From NCBI GenBank assembly GCA_008012315.1, contig SSEL01000068.1, forward strand, positions 1 through 43,257: a DNA stretch of 43,257 nt, written 5' to 3'. The translations under genes were made by a program, and so were the position numbers. This document shows, one piece after another, positions 29,945-38,899 of the stretch. Source of the stretch: Rhodospirillaceae bacterium. GTDB taxonomy: Bacteria > Pseudomonadota > Alphaproteobacteria > Dongiales > Dongiaceae. Position 1 is the stretch's first letter. Each line of letters starts with the position of its first letter. Below the pieces are notes generated by a model. That model was not told where the DNA came from, ran no database searches, and saw only the letters and a program-made list of their open reading frames with translations.

Positions 29945-31087
29945 ATGAGCAAACGCATTGACCGCATCACCCTGCCGAGCATGAGCCCGGGCACCGACCG
30001 ATTCTTGAAGGTTCATCGCTATGGCACGCCGGGGGCGCAGCCCAAGGCCTATCTGCAGGCTTCGCTGCATGCCGATGAAATCCCCGGCATGATGGCGGCG
30101 CATCATCTGATCCGGCGTCTGGACGAAGCGGATAAGCGCGGCGACATCCTGGGCGAAATCATCGTCGTGCCGGTCGCCAATCCGATCGGCTCGAACCAGG
30201 TCGTAAACGGCGTGCATGCCGGCCGCTATGAGCTACGCGGCGGCGGCAATTTCAACCGCCGCTGGCCGGATCTGTTCGCCGGTCTCGTCGAGGCAACCGC
30301 CGGCAAGCTCGGTGCCGATGCCACCAGTAATGTCGCGGTGGTGCGCCAGGCGATCGGCGACCGGCTGTCGACGATGACGGCCAGCGGCGAATTGTCGGCG
30401 CTTCGCCTGGAGCTGTCGAAGCTGGCCTATGACGCCGATTTCGTACTGGACCTGCATTGCGATGACGACTCCCACGTACATCTCTTCCTGATTCCCGATC
30501 ATTGGCCGGAAGGCCAGGACCTTGCCGCCTTGATCGGCGCCGAGGCGGTCTTGCTGGCGGCCGATTCCGGCGGCGCGTCCTTCGACGAGGTCTTCTCTTC
30601 CCCCTGGGCCAAATTGCAGGAAGCCGTCGGTGCCGGCTATCCCGTTCCCGCCGCCTGCCTGGCGGCAACCGTGGAATTCCGGGGCCGTGCCGATGTCTTC
30701 GACGAAATCGGCGAAAAGGATGCGGATGCGCTTTACACCTTCCTGCAGCGCCGCGGCCTGATCGCCGGCAAGGCGCGCGATCTGCCGGCGCCGCGCTGCC
30801 AGGCCACTATGCTGGATGCCTGCGATGTGGTGCGCTCGCCCGCAGCCGGCATCCTGGCCTATAAGGCGCAGTTGGGGCAACAGGTCCGCACCGGCGACGT
30901 CATCGCCGAGCTGATCGATCCGCTGGCTGACGACCAGGCCGCCGCGCGGCAAATTATCCGTTGCCAGACCGACGGCAAGGTATTGTCCCGCAGCATGCAT
31001 AAACTGGTGGCGCCGGGCGATTCCGTCGCCAAGGTGGTCGGCTCGAAGAGCCTCGCTTATCGCACCGGATTGCTGCTGGAAGACTGA
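29945..31087 (+). CDS. Succinylglutamate desuccinylase/aspartoacylase-family M14 hydrolase
   Basis: This is a cytoplasmic zinc hydrolase of the AstE/AspA branch of the M14 carboxypeptidase clan, with 380 residues. Zinc ligands are visible in ASLHADEIPGMMAAH (H42, E45) and LDLHCDDDSHVHLF (H171). GGNFNRRWPD supplies the conserved Asn-Arg, and TVEFRGRADV supplies the likely catalytic Glu. The C-terminal stretch has a biotinyl-like beta fold (SPAAGILAYKAQLGQQVRTGDVIAELIDPLAD). The substrate may be an N-acyl amino acid or a small peptide-like compound. The peptide importer downstream on the same strand makes a role in using imported compounds possible. Confidence 0.85.
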   Translation: MSKRIDRITLPSMSPGTDRFLKVHRYGTPGAQPKAYLQASLHADEIPGMMAAHHLIRRLDEADKRGDILGEIIVVPVANPIGSNQVVNGVHAGRYELRGGGNFNRRWPDLFAGLVEATAGKLGADATSNVAVVRQAIGDRLSTMTASGELSALRLELSKLAYDADFVLDLHCDDDSHVHLFLIPDHWPEGQDLAALIGAEAVLLAADSGGASFDEVFSSPWAKLQEAVGAGYPVPAACLAATVEFRGRADVFDEIGEKDADALYTFLQRRGLIAGKARDLPAPRCQATMLDACDVVRSPAAGILAYKAQLGQQVRTGDVIAELIDPLADDQAAARQIIRCQTDGKVLSRSMHKLVAPGDSVAKVVGSKSLAYRTGLLLED

Positions 31088-31098
31088 TTTGGGATAAA

Positions 31099-31126
31099 GC
31101 CGCCGCGCTTCACCCGGCGCGGCGGC
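31099..31126. terminator. Convergent hairpin between M14 gene and thioesterase
   Basis: GCCGCCGCGC (31099-31108) pairs with GCGCGGCGGC (31117-31126). It follows the M14 stop by 11 nt and overlaps the end of the minus-strand thioesterase gene. T-tracts are short on both sides (GGTT on plus, TTTA on minus), so terminator strength is uncertain. Confidence 0.5.
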
Positions 31127-31631
31127 GGTTCTGCATCGAGATGAAGCGGCCGACTTCCGGCGGCGGCGGCAATTGGCTGTGGGCCGCCAAAACCTGTTCC
31201 AGCCGGGCCTTGACGTCATCGGGCATGGTCGAGACACGGCGCTGAATCATGTCGACGAACAAAATCATCCATTCGCAAGTCGCCGCCAGATAGCCCTTCT
31301 CCCCATGATACATGGCCTGGAACCAGTGGAATTTCTTGGCATCCAGGCCGACCAGTTGCGTGGTGATGCGCAAGGGATCGCCCTCGAAAACCTCGCCCTG
31401 GAAGGTCAGATGCATTTCCGAAGCGAAAGTCGAGGTATTGGCGGTGCTGACCATTTCCTGGCCAATTGCCAGGCGGACATAAACCTCGTCGAAGGCCAGA
31501 TCGAAGGCACGCGGATAAAAGGCCACGTTCATATGGCCGTTGTTATCGATCCAGCCTGACTGGACTTTCAAGCTGGTCGAAACGAAAGGCGTGTCGATGG
31601 CGGCATCGGTCATGCGGATATCCTGGGTCAT
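31110..31631 (-). CDS. Hotdog-fold thioesterase
   Basis: This is a 4HBT-type hotdog acyl-CoA thioesterase of about 173 residues. The active-site stretch is GWIDNNGHMNVAFYPRAFD, with Asp29 as the probable catalytic residue. Further on, STFASEMHLTFQGEVFEGDPLRI and FQAMYHGEKGYLAATCEWMILFVD complete the fold. The Met at 31631 (MTQDIRM) is chosen. An upstream reading to 31751 is poor in protein character. The substrate is unknown. Betainyl-CoA thioesterases of carnitine metabolism look broadly similar, but no carnitine genes are nearby. Confidence 0.8.
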   Translation of the reverse strand: MTQDIRMTDAAIDTPFVSTSLKVQSGWIDNNGHMNVAFYPRAFDLAFDEVYVRLAIGQEMVSTANTSTFASEMHLTFQGEVFEGDPLRITTQLVGLDAKKFHWFQAMYHGEKGYLAATCEWMILFVDMIQRRVSTMPDDVKARLEQVLAAHSQLPPPPEVGRFISMQNRRRAG

Positions 31632-31827
31632 GGCAGGCAAAATGGCCGGAGCCGGCGTCACGGTCAAGATGCCCGATACCGCAAGCCACCGCGGAGCCGG
31701 GTGTGATTCGCAGCGACAGTGACGATACAACCGATGAAGCGCAGCCACCAATTCGCCGGATTTAGCGGCGCTTTGCCGGCCAGTTCTCGTCCCGTCCCGC
31801 TTTTTGGCAATGTTCCATTTCGAATAA

Positions 31828-31857
31828 TTGACTTCACTTCCGCAACATGACTAGGCT
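31828..31857 (+). promoter_or_regulatory. Candidate promoter of the dpp operon
   Basis: TTGACT (31828-31833) is followed after 17-18 bp by CTAGGC/TAGGCT (31851-31857), about 70 nt before the dppA ATG. The -35 is good and the -10 is poor. It lies in the ~294-bp divergent gap with the thioesterase gene. Confidence 0.4.
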
Positions 31858-31925
31858 TTTGCATGATCCCGGCAAGAACAGGGAAAATCGCCGGCGATCA
31901 CAAGATACTCATTGGGAGACAGTTC

Positions 31926-33542
31926 ATGAAACGTCAGCTGTTGGGGGTGGCGGCGACCGCCGTCCTGGCTATGTGCTTTGCGACAACGGCGCAGTTCAAT
32001 GCTGCCGAAGCAAAAGAGAAGACCCTGAAATACTGCTCTGAAGGCAGCCCCGAAAATTTCAATCCGCAGATCAATACGACCGGTACGTCCTTCGATGCCG
32101 CGCAGCCGGTCTTCAACGGCCTGGTCGAATTCGAACCCGGCACGACCAAGGTCATTCCCGGCCTGGCGGAAAAATGGGATATCGCCGAGGACGGCAAGAC
32201 CTACACCTTCCATCTGCGCAAGAACGTCAAATTCCACAGCAACAAGAGCTTCAAGCCGACCCGCGATTTCAACGCGGACGACGTGATCGCCACCTTCAAC
32301 CGCATGTGGAAGCAGGACGATCCTTATTACAAGGTCTCCGGCGGCGCCTATGACTATTTCAACGACATGGACATGCCCGACCTGCTGAAGTCCATCGACA
32401 AGGTCGACGACTACACGGTCAAGTTCGTTCTCAACGAAGCCAATGTGACCTTCCTGCCGGATATCGCGATGAATTTCGCGCAGATCCATTCGAAGGAATA
32501 CATGGATGCGATGATGAAGGCCGGCACGCCGGAGAAGGTCGATCAGGACCCGATCGGCACCGGGCCCTTCAGCTTTGTCGTTTACCAGAAAGACGCCCAG
32601 ATCCGTTACAAGGCGTTCAAGGATTACTGGGGCGGCAAGCCGAAGATCGACAACCTGGTCTTCCTGATCTCGACCGACCCGGCGGTACGCAAGGCAAAGC
32701 TGGAAACCGGCGAATGCGATATCATGTCGTATCCCAATGCGACGGATATCAAGTCGCTGCAGGCCAATCCGAAGCTGCAGGTCCTGCAGCAGCCGGGCCT
32801 GAACATCGCCTATCTCGCCATGAACGTGGAGAAGAAGCCGTTCGACGATGTCCGCGTCCGCAAGGCCATCAATATGGCGATCGACAAGAAGGCCTTGATC
32901 GACGCCATTTATCAGGGCCAGGGCGAGCCGGCGAAGAATCCGATTCCGCCGACGATCTGGGCTTATGACAATGACATCCAGCCCTATCCCTACGATCCGG
33001 AAAAGGCCAAGGAGCTTCTCAAGGAAGCCGGCGTCACCAGCATCGATTCCGATCTTTGGGCGATGCCGGTGCAGCGGCCGTATAATCCGGACGGCAAGCG
33101 CATGGCCGAAATGATGCAGGCGGATCTGGCCAAGATTGGCGTCACCACCCACATCGTCTCCTATGAATGGGGCGAATATCGCAAGCGGATGCAGAACGGC
33201 GATCACCAGATGGCGCAGTTCGGCTGGACCGGCGACAATGGCGACCCCGATAACTTCATGTTCGTGCTGCTCGGTTGCGACGCGGCCCGCCAAGGCGGCC
33301 AGAACGTCGCCAAATGGTGCAACAAGGACTTCACCGACCTTCTGGTGAAAGCCCGCGTCAATTCCGACATCAAGCAGCGCAAGGAGCTGTACGACAAGGC
33401 CCAGGTGATCTTCCATGATGAAGTACCCTGGGTGCCGATCGCCCATTCGGTGGTTTCCGTTCCGATGAGCAAGAAGGTCACGGGCTTCAAGGTTCATCCA
33501 TTGGGCATCATGTTCTTCACCCATGTCGACAAGATCGATTGA
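31926..33542 (+). CDS. dppA: Peptide ABC transporter substrate-binding protein (SBP family 5)
   Basis: This periplasmic receptor delivers di- or oligopeptides to the DppBCDF importer. It has 538 residues. The signal peptide MKRQLLGVAATAVLAMCFATTAQFNAAEAK precedes the mature start KTLKYCSEGSPENFNPQ. The SBP_bac_5 domain has LVEFEPGTTKVIPGLAEKWDIAEDGKTYTFHLRKNVKFHS, FNADDVIATFNRM, GTGPFSFV and the C-terminal EVPWVPIAHSVV. The pattern fits dipeptide or heme-binding DppA. ATG 31926 follows GGGAGAC. An in-frame Met at 31863 lies before the signal peptide and is rejected. First gene of a five-gene operon. Confidence 0.93.
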   Translation: MKRQLLGVAATAVLAMCFATTAQFNAAEAKEKTLKYCSEGSPENFNPQINTTGTSFDAAQPVFNGLVEFEPGTTKVIPGLAEKWDIAEDGKTYTFHLRKNVKFHSNKSFKPTRDFNADDVIATFNRMWKQDDPYYKVSGGAYDYFNDMDMPDLLKSIDKVDDYTVKFVLNEANVTFLPDIAMNFAQIHSKEYMDAMMKAGTPEKVDQDPIGTGPFSFVVYQKDAQIRYKAFKDYWGGKPKIDNLVFLISTDPAVRKAKLETGECDIMSYPNATDIKSLQANPKLQVLQQPGLNIAYLAMNVEKKPFDDVRVRKAINMAIDKKALIDAIYQGQGEPAKNPIPPTIWAYDNDIQPYPYDPEKAKELLKEAGVTSIDSDLWAMPVQRPYNPDGKRMAEMMQADLAKIGVTTHIVSYEWGEYRKRMQNGDHQMAQFGWTGDNGDPDNFMFVLLGCDAARQGGQNVAKWCNKDFTDLLVKARVNSDIKQRKELYDKAQVIFHDEVPWVPIAHSVVSVPMSKKVTGFKVHPLGIMFFTHVDKID

Positions 33543-33553
33543 TTAGGACAGTC

Positions 33554-33590
33554 AGCATGGCGGGAAGTCATTCCCGCCATGCTGCTTTTT
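33554..33590 (+). terminator. Intercistronic terminator after dppA
   Basis: A 13-bp perfect stem, AGCATGGCGGGAA (33554-33566) with TTCCCGCCATGCT (33571-33583), has a GTCA loop and is followed by GCTTTTT. It lies 11 nt after the dppA stop and 10 nt before dppB. Partial termination or 3'-end protection here would give more binding protein than permease. Confidence 0.85.
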
Positions 33591-33600
33591 ATAGCGGCCA

Positions 33601-34617
33601 ATGCTTCGTTTTCTTCTGACTCGTGTCAGTCTCGTCATCCCGACCTTCCTCGGGATCGTCTTTCTCGCCTTCATGCTGATCCGGCTGGTGCCCGGCGACC
33701 CGATCGAAGTCCGGGTCGGCGAACGCGGCATCGCACCGGCGCGGCATGCACAATTGCTGCATGACATGGGCCTCGACCGGCCGCTTTACGTGCAGTTCTT
33801 CGATTATGTCGGACAGGTGATGCACGGTGATCTCGGCATTTCGCTGGTCACGCATAATCCTGTGCTGAGCGAGTTCCTAACCCTGTTTCCAGCGACCCTG
33901 GAACTCGCTTTCTGCGCCATGCTGTTTGCCGTGGTGATCGGCCTGCCGGCCGGCATCCTGGCGGCGACCAAACGTGGATCCACCGTCGATCACGTGGTCA
34001 TGGGTGTCAGCCTGACCGGCTATTCCATGCCGATCTTCTGGTGGGGCCTGCTGCTGATCCTGACCTTCTCCGTCGATCTCGGCTGGACACCGGTCAATGG
34101 CCGCCTCAGCGCCGATTATTATTTCGACCCGGTCACCGGCTTCATGACGATCGATTCACTGCTGTCGGAAGACGATCCGATGGGCGCGTTCCTGTCGTCG
34201 CTCTCCCATCTCATCCTGCCAACCATCGTGCTGGGGACCATTCCCCTGGCGGTGATCGCGCGGATGACGCGCTCCTCCATGCTTGAAGTGCTCGGCGAGG
34301 ATTACATCCGCACGGCGCGCGCCAAGGGGCTGAGCGCGTTTCGCGTCATCAACATACACGCCTTGCGCAATGCCCTGATTCCCGTCGTCACGGTGATCGG
34401 CCTGCAGGTCGGTACCCTGATGGGCGGCGCCATTTTGACGGAGAACGTCTTCTCCTGGCCCGGCGTCGGTCATTGGCTGGTGCAATCGATCTATCGCCGC
34501 GATTATCCCGCACTGCAAGGTGGCATCCTGTTGATCGCCACGATCGTCATCATCGTCAATCTGCTGGTGGATCTGACTTATGGTCTGCTCAATCCCCGCA
34601 TCCGGTACAAGCGTTGA
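33601..34617 (+). CDS. dppB: Peptide ABC transporter permease DppB
   Basis: This is the first inner-membrane permease of the importer, with 338 residues. It starts MLRFLLTRVSLVIPTFLGIVFLAFMLIRLVPGDPIEVRVG, the characteristic DppB/OppB N-terminus. About six transmembrane helices follow, with the EAA loop SMLEVLGEDYIRTARAKGLSAFRVINIHALRNALIPV. The start at 33601 has no clear Shine-Dalgarno because the terminator hairpin sits directly upstream, so its translation could be limited. Confidence 0.95.
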   Translation: MLRFLLTRVSLVIPTFLGIVFLAFMLIRLVPGDPIEVRVGERGIAPARHAQLLHDMGLDRPLYVQFFDYVGQVMHGDLGISLVTHNPVLSEFLTLFPATLELAFCAMLFAVVIGLPAGILAATKRGSTVDHVVMGVSLTGYSMPIFWWGLLLILTFSVDLGWTPVNGRLSADYYFDPVTGFMTIDSLLSEDDPMGAFLSSLSHLILPTIVLGTIPLAVIARMTRSSMLEVLGEDYIRTARAKGLSAFRVINIHALRNALIPVVTVIGLQVGTLMGGAILTENVFSWPGVGHWLVQSIYRRDYPALQGGILLIATIVIIVNLLVDLTYGLLNPRIRYKR

Positions 34618-34629
34618 TAGGGCCATGCC

Positions 34630-35559
34630 ATGACCGATAACGTCGCCAATATCCCCGTCAATCTACCCCCGGCCAATACGCCGTCGCCGGCCGGCCAGGT
34701 GATTTCGCCACGCCGCGAGATCTGGCTGTCGATGCGCGCCAATAAAGGCGCCATGCTGGGCCTGATCTTCATCTGCCTGCTGATTCTCTGCGCCGTCTTT
34801 GCCGATGTCATCGCACCGCATGGCGCGATCGAGCAGTTCCGCGACCGCATCCTGCAACCGCCGGCCTGGGAGGAAGGCGGCAGTTGGGCCTTCCCGCTGG
34901 GCACCGACGATGTCGGCCGCTGCCTGTTGTCACGCCTGATCTATGGCTCGCGCCTGTCGCTGACGATCGGCTTGATCGTGGTCACCTTGTCGCTGGCGCT
35001 CGGTATCGGCTTCGGCCTGGTGAGCGGCTTCTTCCGCGGCACACCCGATATCGCCATCATGCGTCTGATGGATATCGTTCTATCGATGCCGAGCCTGCTG
35101 CTCTCGGTTGTGATCGTCGCCATCCTGGGGCCCGGCCTCACCAATGCCATGATTGCCGTCGCCATCACCTATGTGCCGCATTACGCCCGCCTCACCCGGG
35201 CGGCCGTGATGGGCGAATTGTCCAAGGATTATGTGACCGCATCGCGTGTTTCCGGTGCCGGCACGGCGCGGCTGATGTTCAGCGTCGTGCTGCCGAACTG
35301 CCTGGCGCCACTGATCGTGCAAGCGACGCTCAGCTTCTCCACCGCGATCCTCGATGCCGCCGCGCTCGGCTTCCTCGGCCTCGGCGCTCAGCCGCCGACA
35401 CCCGAATGGGGCACGATGCTCGCGGGATCGCTGCAATTCCTCCAGACGGCGCCTTGGGTCGTCACCTATCCCGGCATCGCCATCCTGGTCACCGTGCTGG
35501 CCTTCAACCTGATGGGCGACGGTCTGCGCGATGCGCTCGACCCCAAGCTGAAGCGCTGA
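34630..35559 (+). CDS. dppC: Peptide ABC transporter permease DppC
   Basis: This is the second permease, with 309 residues. A soluble N-terminal tail precedes [28 protein letters not shown], the usual DppC/OppC N-terminal region. [28 protein letters not shown] follows. The EAA loop is [38 protein letters not shown]. The C-terminal [19 protein letters not shown] is diagnostic. It sits 12 nt after dppB and 11 nt before dppD. Confidence 0.95.
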   Translation: MTDNVANIPVNLPPANTPSPAGQVISPRREIWLSMRANKGAMLGLIFICLLILCAVFADVIAPHGAIEQFRDRILQPPAWEEGGSWAFPLGTDDVGRCLLSRLIYGSRLSLTIGLIVVTLSLALGIGFGLVSGFFRGTPDIAIMRLMDIVLSMPSLLLSVVIVAILGPGLTNAMIAVAITYVPHYARLTRAAVMGELSKDYVTASRVSGAGTARLMFSVVLPNCLAPLIVQATLSFSTAILDAAALGFLGLGAQPPTPEWGTMLAGSLQFLQTAPWVVTYPGIAILVTVLAFNLMGDGLRDALDPKLKR

Positions 35560-35570
35560 GGAGACGCAAC

Positions 35571-36635
35571 ATGGCACGCACATCCTCACCACTTCTGGAA
35601 ATCCGCAATCTGTCGGTCGAGTTCCAAACCCACCGTGGCCCCTTCCGCGCGGTCGACGGCATCGACCTCACGCTGGAAAGCGGCGAATTGCTGGGCGTGG
35701 TCGGCGAGTCCGGCTCCGGCAAAAGCGTCACCATGCTGGCCGTGATGGGATTGATCGCCTGGCCGGGCAAGGTCATGGCCGATCGCATGACCTTCGACGG
35801 CATCGATTTGCTCGCCCTCAATCCGCGGGCAAGGCGCAAGATCGTCGGCAAGGATATCGCGATGATCTTCCAGGAGCCGATGACCAGCCTCAATCCCTGC
35901 TTCACGGTGGGTTTCCAGATCATGGAGGCCCTGAAGGCCCATCAAGGCGGCAGCCGGGCCGAGCGCCGGGAGCGCACCATCGAACTTTTGGAACAGGTCG
36001 GCATCCCGGTCGCGGAATCGCGCCTGTCGGCTTTTCCGCACCAGCTTTCCGGCGGCATGTGCCAGCGCGTCATGATCGCCATGGCCATTGCCTGCAATCC
36101 GCGCCTGTTGATTGCCGACGAACCGACCACGGCGCTCGACGTCACCATCCAGGCGCAGATCCTCGATTTGCTGGTGTCCCTGCAGCGGGACCGCGGCATG
36201 GCGCTGGTGCTGATCACCCATGACATGGGCGTGGTCGCGGAAACCGCCCGGCGCGTCTCTGTCATGTATGCCAGCCAGCAGGTCGAGGAACAGCCGGTCG
36301 ACAGCCTGTTCGCGCAGCCGCATCACCCCTATACGGCAGCACTTCTGGAGGCGCTGCCGGAGCGCAGTGAGGAGCATCTGCGCCTGAACACGATTCCCGG
36401 GATGGTGCCGGGCATTGGCGACCGGCCCATCGGCTGCGTCTTTAATCCGCGCTGTGCCTATGCCGATGATCGCTGCCGGGCGGAACGGCCGGAACTGGCG
36501 CCACTGCCGCAACACCCGGATCTGGCGACGCTCGTGCGCTGCCATTATCCGCTGATCGGCGGACAGCCCTCGCTCCGCCCGGACCCGCATCGGCCGAATC
36601 CGACTCACCCCGTTTCGGCGGAGGCACGCTCATGA
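35571..36635 (+). CDS. dppD: Peptide ABC transporter ATPase DppD
   Basis: This is a cytoplasmic ATPase, with 354 residues. Walker [19 protein letters not shown]-loop [17 protein letters not shown], signature [16 protein letters not shown], Walker [13 protein letters not shown] and switch His LITHDMGVV are all present. The C-terminal oligopeptide-type region has [21 protein letters not shown], where Cys residues can bind an Fe-S cluster. The signature has SGGMC, where many relatives have SGGMR/Q. The ATG at 35571 follows GAGGAGAC. A longer frame from 34884 is the shadow of dppC. It overlaps dppF by ATGA. Confidence 0.95.
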   Translation: MARTSSPLLEIRNLSVEFQTHRGPFRAVDGIDLTLESGELLGVVGESGSGKSVTMLAVMGLIAWPGKVMADRMTFDGIDLLALNPRARRKIVGKDIAMIFQEPMTSLNPCFTVGFQIMEALKAHQGGSRAERRERTIELLEQVGIPVAESRLSAFPHQLSGGMCQRVMIAMAIACNPRLLIADEPTTALDVTIQAQILDLLVSLQRDRGMALVLITHDMGVVAETARRVSVMYASQQVEEQPVDSLFAQPHHPYTAALLEALPERSEEHLRLNTIPGMVPGIGDRPIGCVFNPRCAYADDRCRAERPELAPLPQHPDLATLVRCHYPLIGGQPSLRPDPHRPNPTHPVSAEARS

Positions 36636-37657
36636 GCGAACTCGACCTGACAACGGAAGCCCCCGTGGCCGCGGATCAATCCCTGCCGGTTCTCGAAGCC
36701 CGGGACGTACAGCGGCATTATCCGATCAGCCAGGGCCGCTTCAAACCCGCTTTGACCTTGCGTGCCGTGGCCGGCGCCAGCTTCACCCTGCTGCCGGGAC
36801 GGACTCTGGCGGTGGTCGGTGAATCGGGCTGCGGCAAGTCCACCCTGGCCCGCATGATGGCGATGATCGAGCCGCCGACGGCCGGCGAACTGACGATCGA
36901 CGGCCGCAAGGTGATGGGTGCCGATAAGGAGACGCTGCTGCAATTGCGCCCCAAGGTGCAGATGGTTTTCCAGGATCCTTACGGCTCGCTCAATCCCCGC
37001 AAGCAGGTCGGCCGCATCCTGGAAGAGCCGTTGGAGATCAATACAGATCTCGGCGCCAAGGAGCGGGCCGAAGCCGCCCGCATGATGATCGCCAAGGTGG
37101 GGTTGCGGCCGGAATATTACAGCCGCTATCCGCATATGTTCTCCGGCGGCCAGCGGCAGCGCATCGCCATTGCCCGCGCTTTGATGCTGCGGCCCAAGGT
37201 GGTGATCGCCGACGAGCCGGTTTCCGCCTTGGACGTCTCGATTCGCGCACAAGTACTCAACCTGCTGATGGACCTGCAAGTCGAGTACAACCTCGCTTAT
37301 CTCTTCATTTCCCACGATCTCAGCGTGGTGCGGCATATCGCCGACGACGTCATGGTGATGTATCTCGGCCGACCCATCGAACAAGGCAGCAAGCCGGCGA
37401 TTTTCGCCCGGCCGGTCCATCCCTATACCCAGGCCCTGCTCGCGGCCACCCCCTCGACCGATCCCGAGGCGCGATCACGGCGGCTCACGGTGAAGGGTGA
37501 ATTGCCCTCTCCCATCAATCCGCCCTCCGGCTGCGCCTTCCATAAACGCTGTCCCTTCGCCACCGCCGAATGCAGCGCCGAGCGCCCCAAATTGCGGCCC
37601 GTCGCTGGTCGTGAGGTCGCCTGCCATCACGCGGAGCGGGTTCTTTCATCCAGCTGA
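36632..37657 (+). CDS. dppF: Peptide ABC transporter ATPase DppF
   Basis: This is the second ATPase, with 341 residues, pairing with DppD. Seen are Walker [18 protein letters not shown]-loop [17 protein letters not shown], signature [19 protein letters not shown], Walker [13 protein letters not shown], switch His FISHDLSVV and [25 protein letters not shown]. The C-terminal [19 protein letters not shown] has the Cys pattern of the oligopeptide branch. The start overlaps the dppD stop. The operon ends here without an evident intrinsic terminator. Confidence 0.95.
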   Translation: MSELDLTTEAPVAADQSLPVLEARDVQRHYPISQGRFKPALTLRAVAGASFTLLPGRTLAVVGESGCGKSTLARMMAMIEPPTAGELTIDGRKVMGADKETLLQLRPKVQMVFQDPYGSLNPRKQVGRILEEPLEINTDLGAKERAEAARMMIAKVGLRPEYYSRYPHMFSGGQRQRIAIARALMLRPKVVIADEPVSALDVSIRAQVLNLLMDLQVEYNLAYLFISHDLSVVRHIADDVMVMYLGRPIEQGSKPAIFARPVHPYTQALLAATPSTDPEARSRRLTVKGELPSPINPPSGCAFHKRCPFATAECSAERPKLRPVAGREVACHHAERVLSSS

Positions 37658-38052
37658 CGGCAAGGTAAATATTGGGTATAAAAGCATAATTCTTCACAAG
37701 CTCATATTCCTGTCATGCACAATCTGCGGCCGCGCCGGCCCAATGGCAACATCGCATCGCGCGTTCCTGGCGGATGCGCAACAGCTAGCTGTTGCGCGAC
37801 AGTTGTGGTAACAACGCCGTTCCTCTCGGTTGCCTCTTACAGCGACATTTTTCGTAAATGAGACCGGGGTCACTTACGGTTGATTAATCAGTTGCCGTGA
37901 CTCTGCATAAGCCTGTATTGGGATTGCCGAAGGTACGATCAAACGGGGCCCAGCGCTGATCGGTTTGGCGCTGCATTGGGGACGGTGGTACGGCTCATCG
38001 GACTTGGAAACCGAAAAGGACACGGGACTACCGGGAAGAAGGTTGGGAATCC
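37658..38052. promoter_or_regulatory. 395-bp intergenic region between dppF and mlaA
   Basis: No gene is supported here. It starts AT-rich (GGTAAATATTGGGTATAAAA near 37662), holds a perfect 22-bp palindrome at 37776-37797, and ends with a purine-rich ribosome-site stretch (GGGAAGAAGG) before the mlaA ATG. The mlaA promoter must be here, but no convincing -35/-10 pair stands out. Confidence 0.5.
37776..37797. promoter_or_regulatory. Perfect 22-bp palindrome upstream of mlaA
   Basis: GCGCAACAGCT (37776-37786) is followed directly by its exact complement AGCTGTTGCGC (37787-37797), with no spacer. No T-run follows, so it is not an intrinsic terminator. An operator for a dimeric regulator, or a cruciform-type element ending the dpp transcript, are both possible. 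Confidence 0.6.
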
Positions 38053-38880
38053 ATGATTGATATGAAGGTGTTTGGCCGGGCGGCGATAGCGGGGGTTATC
38101 GCCTTGACCTTGGTGAGTGGGTGCGCGACAAAGCCGGACCCTAATGATGAAGCGGCGGTCCAGGCTTACAATGAAGCCAATGACCCGCTGGAGCCGATGA
38201 ATCGGTATTTCTTCGAGTTGAACAATTTCTTCGATGAAATCCTGCTCAAGCAATTTGCCGGCTACTACAACATCGCGTTGCCGACGGTGGCGAAGGACAG
38301 CATCCGCAACGTGCTGCGGAACCTGAACTCGCCGGTCATCCTGGCCAACGACCTGTTCCAGGGCGAGGGCAGCCGGGCCGGCGATACCAGCATGCGCTTC
38401 GTCATCAACAGCACGCTCGGCGTCGGCGGCCTGATCGATGTCGCCAAGATGATGGGCTACAATTATCATGACGAAGATTTCGGCCAGACTTTGGCGGTTT
38501 GGGGCACGGAAGAGGGTCCGTATCTGACATTGCCGGTGCTTGGTCCGTCGAATCCGCGTGATGCGACCGGCAGGCTTGTCGACAAGCTGCTCGATCCCCT
38601 CACCTGGGTCGGCTACATCTATGATGTCGGCTATATCAATACCATTCGCAGCGGTCTCGATATCGTCGATACGCGGGCGCGGAACATGCAGGCCCTCGAC
38701 GAGCTGAAGAAAGGCTCGATCGATTTCTATGCAACCATCCGCAGCTTGTATCGCCAGCAGCGCAATGATGCGATCCGCAATGGCCGGGAGTCGGAGGATT
38801 TGACGCCGGCCGTAACATCGGAAAGCATGATTCCCAGCGATGGCGCAGCCGAAGCCGGTCAGGTGACGGATGCGCAGTGA
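38053..38880 (+). CDS. mlaA: MlaA (VacJ), outer-membrane phospholipid-removal lipoprotein
   Basis: This outer-membrane lipoprotein removes mislocalised phospholipids from the outer leaflet and passes them to MlaC. It has 275 residues. The signal peptide ends in a lipobox, LVSGC, with Cys at about residue 24. The VacJ domain shows NDPLEPMNRYFFELNNFFDEILLKQFA, RNVLRNLNSPVILANDLFQGE, DFGQTLAVWGTEEGPYLTLPVLGPSNPRDATG and NTIRSGLDIVDTRARNMQALDELKKGSIDFYATIRSLYRQQR. It has an acidic C-terminal tail. Met at 38062 is an alternative start. It overlaps the upstream in-frame extension of mlaC but not its likely start. Confidence 0.95.
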   Translation: MIDMKVFGRAAIAGVIALTLVSGCATKPDPNDEAAVQAYNEANDPLEPMNRYFFELNNFFDEILLKQFAGYYNIALPTVAKDSIRNVLRNLNSPVILANDLFQGEGSRAGDTSMRFVINSTLGVGGLIDVAKMMGYNYHDEDFGQTLAVWGTEEGPYLTLPVLGPSNPRDATGRLVDKLLDPLTWVGYIYDVGYINTIRSGLDIVDTRARNMQALDELKKGSIDFYATIRSLYRQQRNDAIRNGRESEDLTPAVTSESMIPSDGAAEAGQVTDAQ

Positions 38881-38899
38881 TATCCAGGGAGAACGCAGA

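Noticed and set aside
31851..33524. 557-codon open frame antisense to dppA
   Set aside because: The translation has no family features, whereas dppA has a signal peptide and complete SBP motifs.
34884..35570. N-terminal fusion on DppD
   Set aside because: This is dppC read in another frame. The ATPase fold begins after the ATG at 35571, with a good ribosome site.
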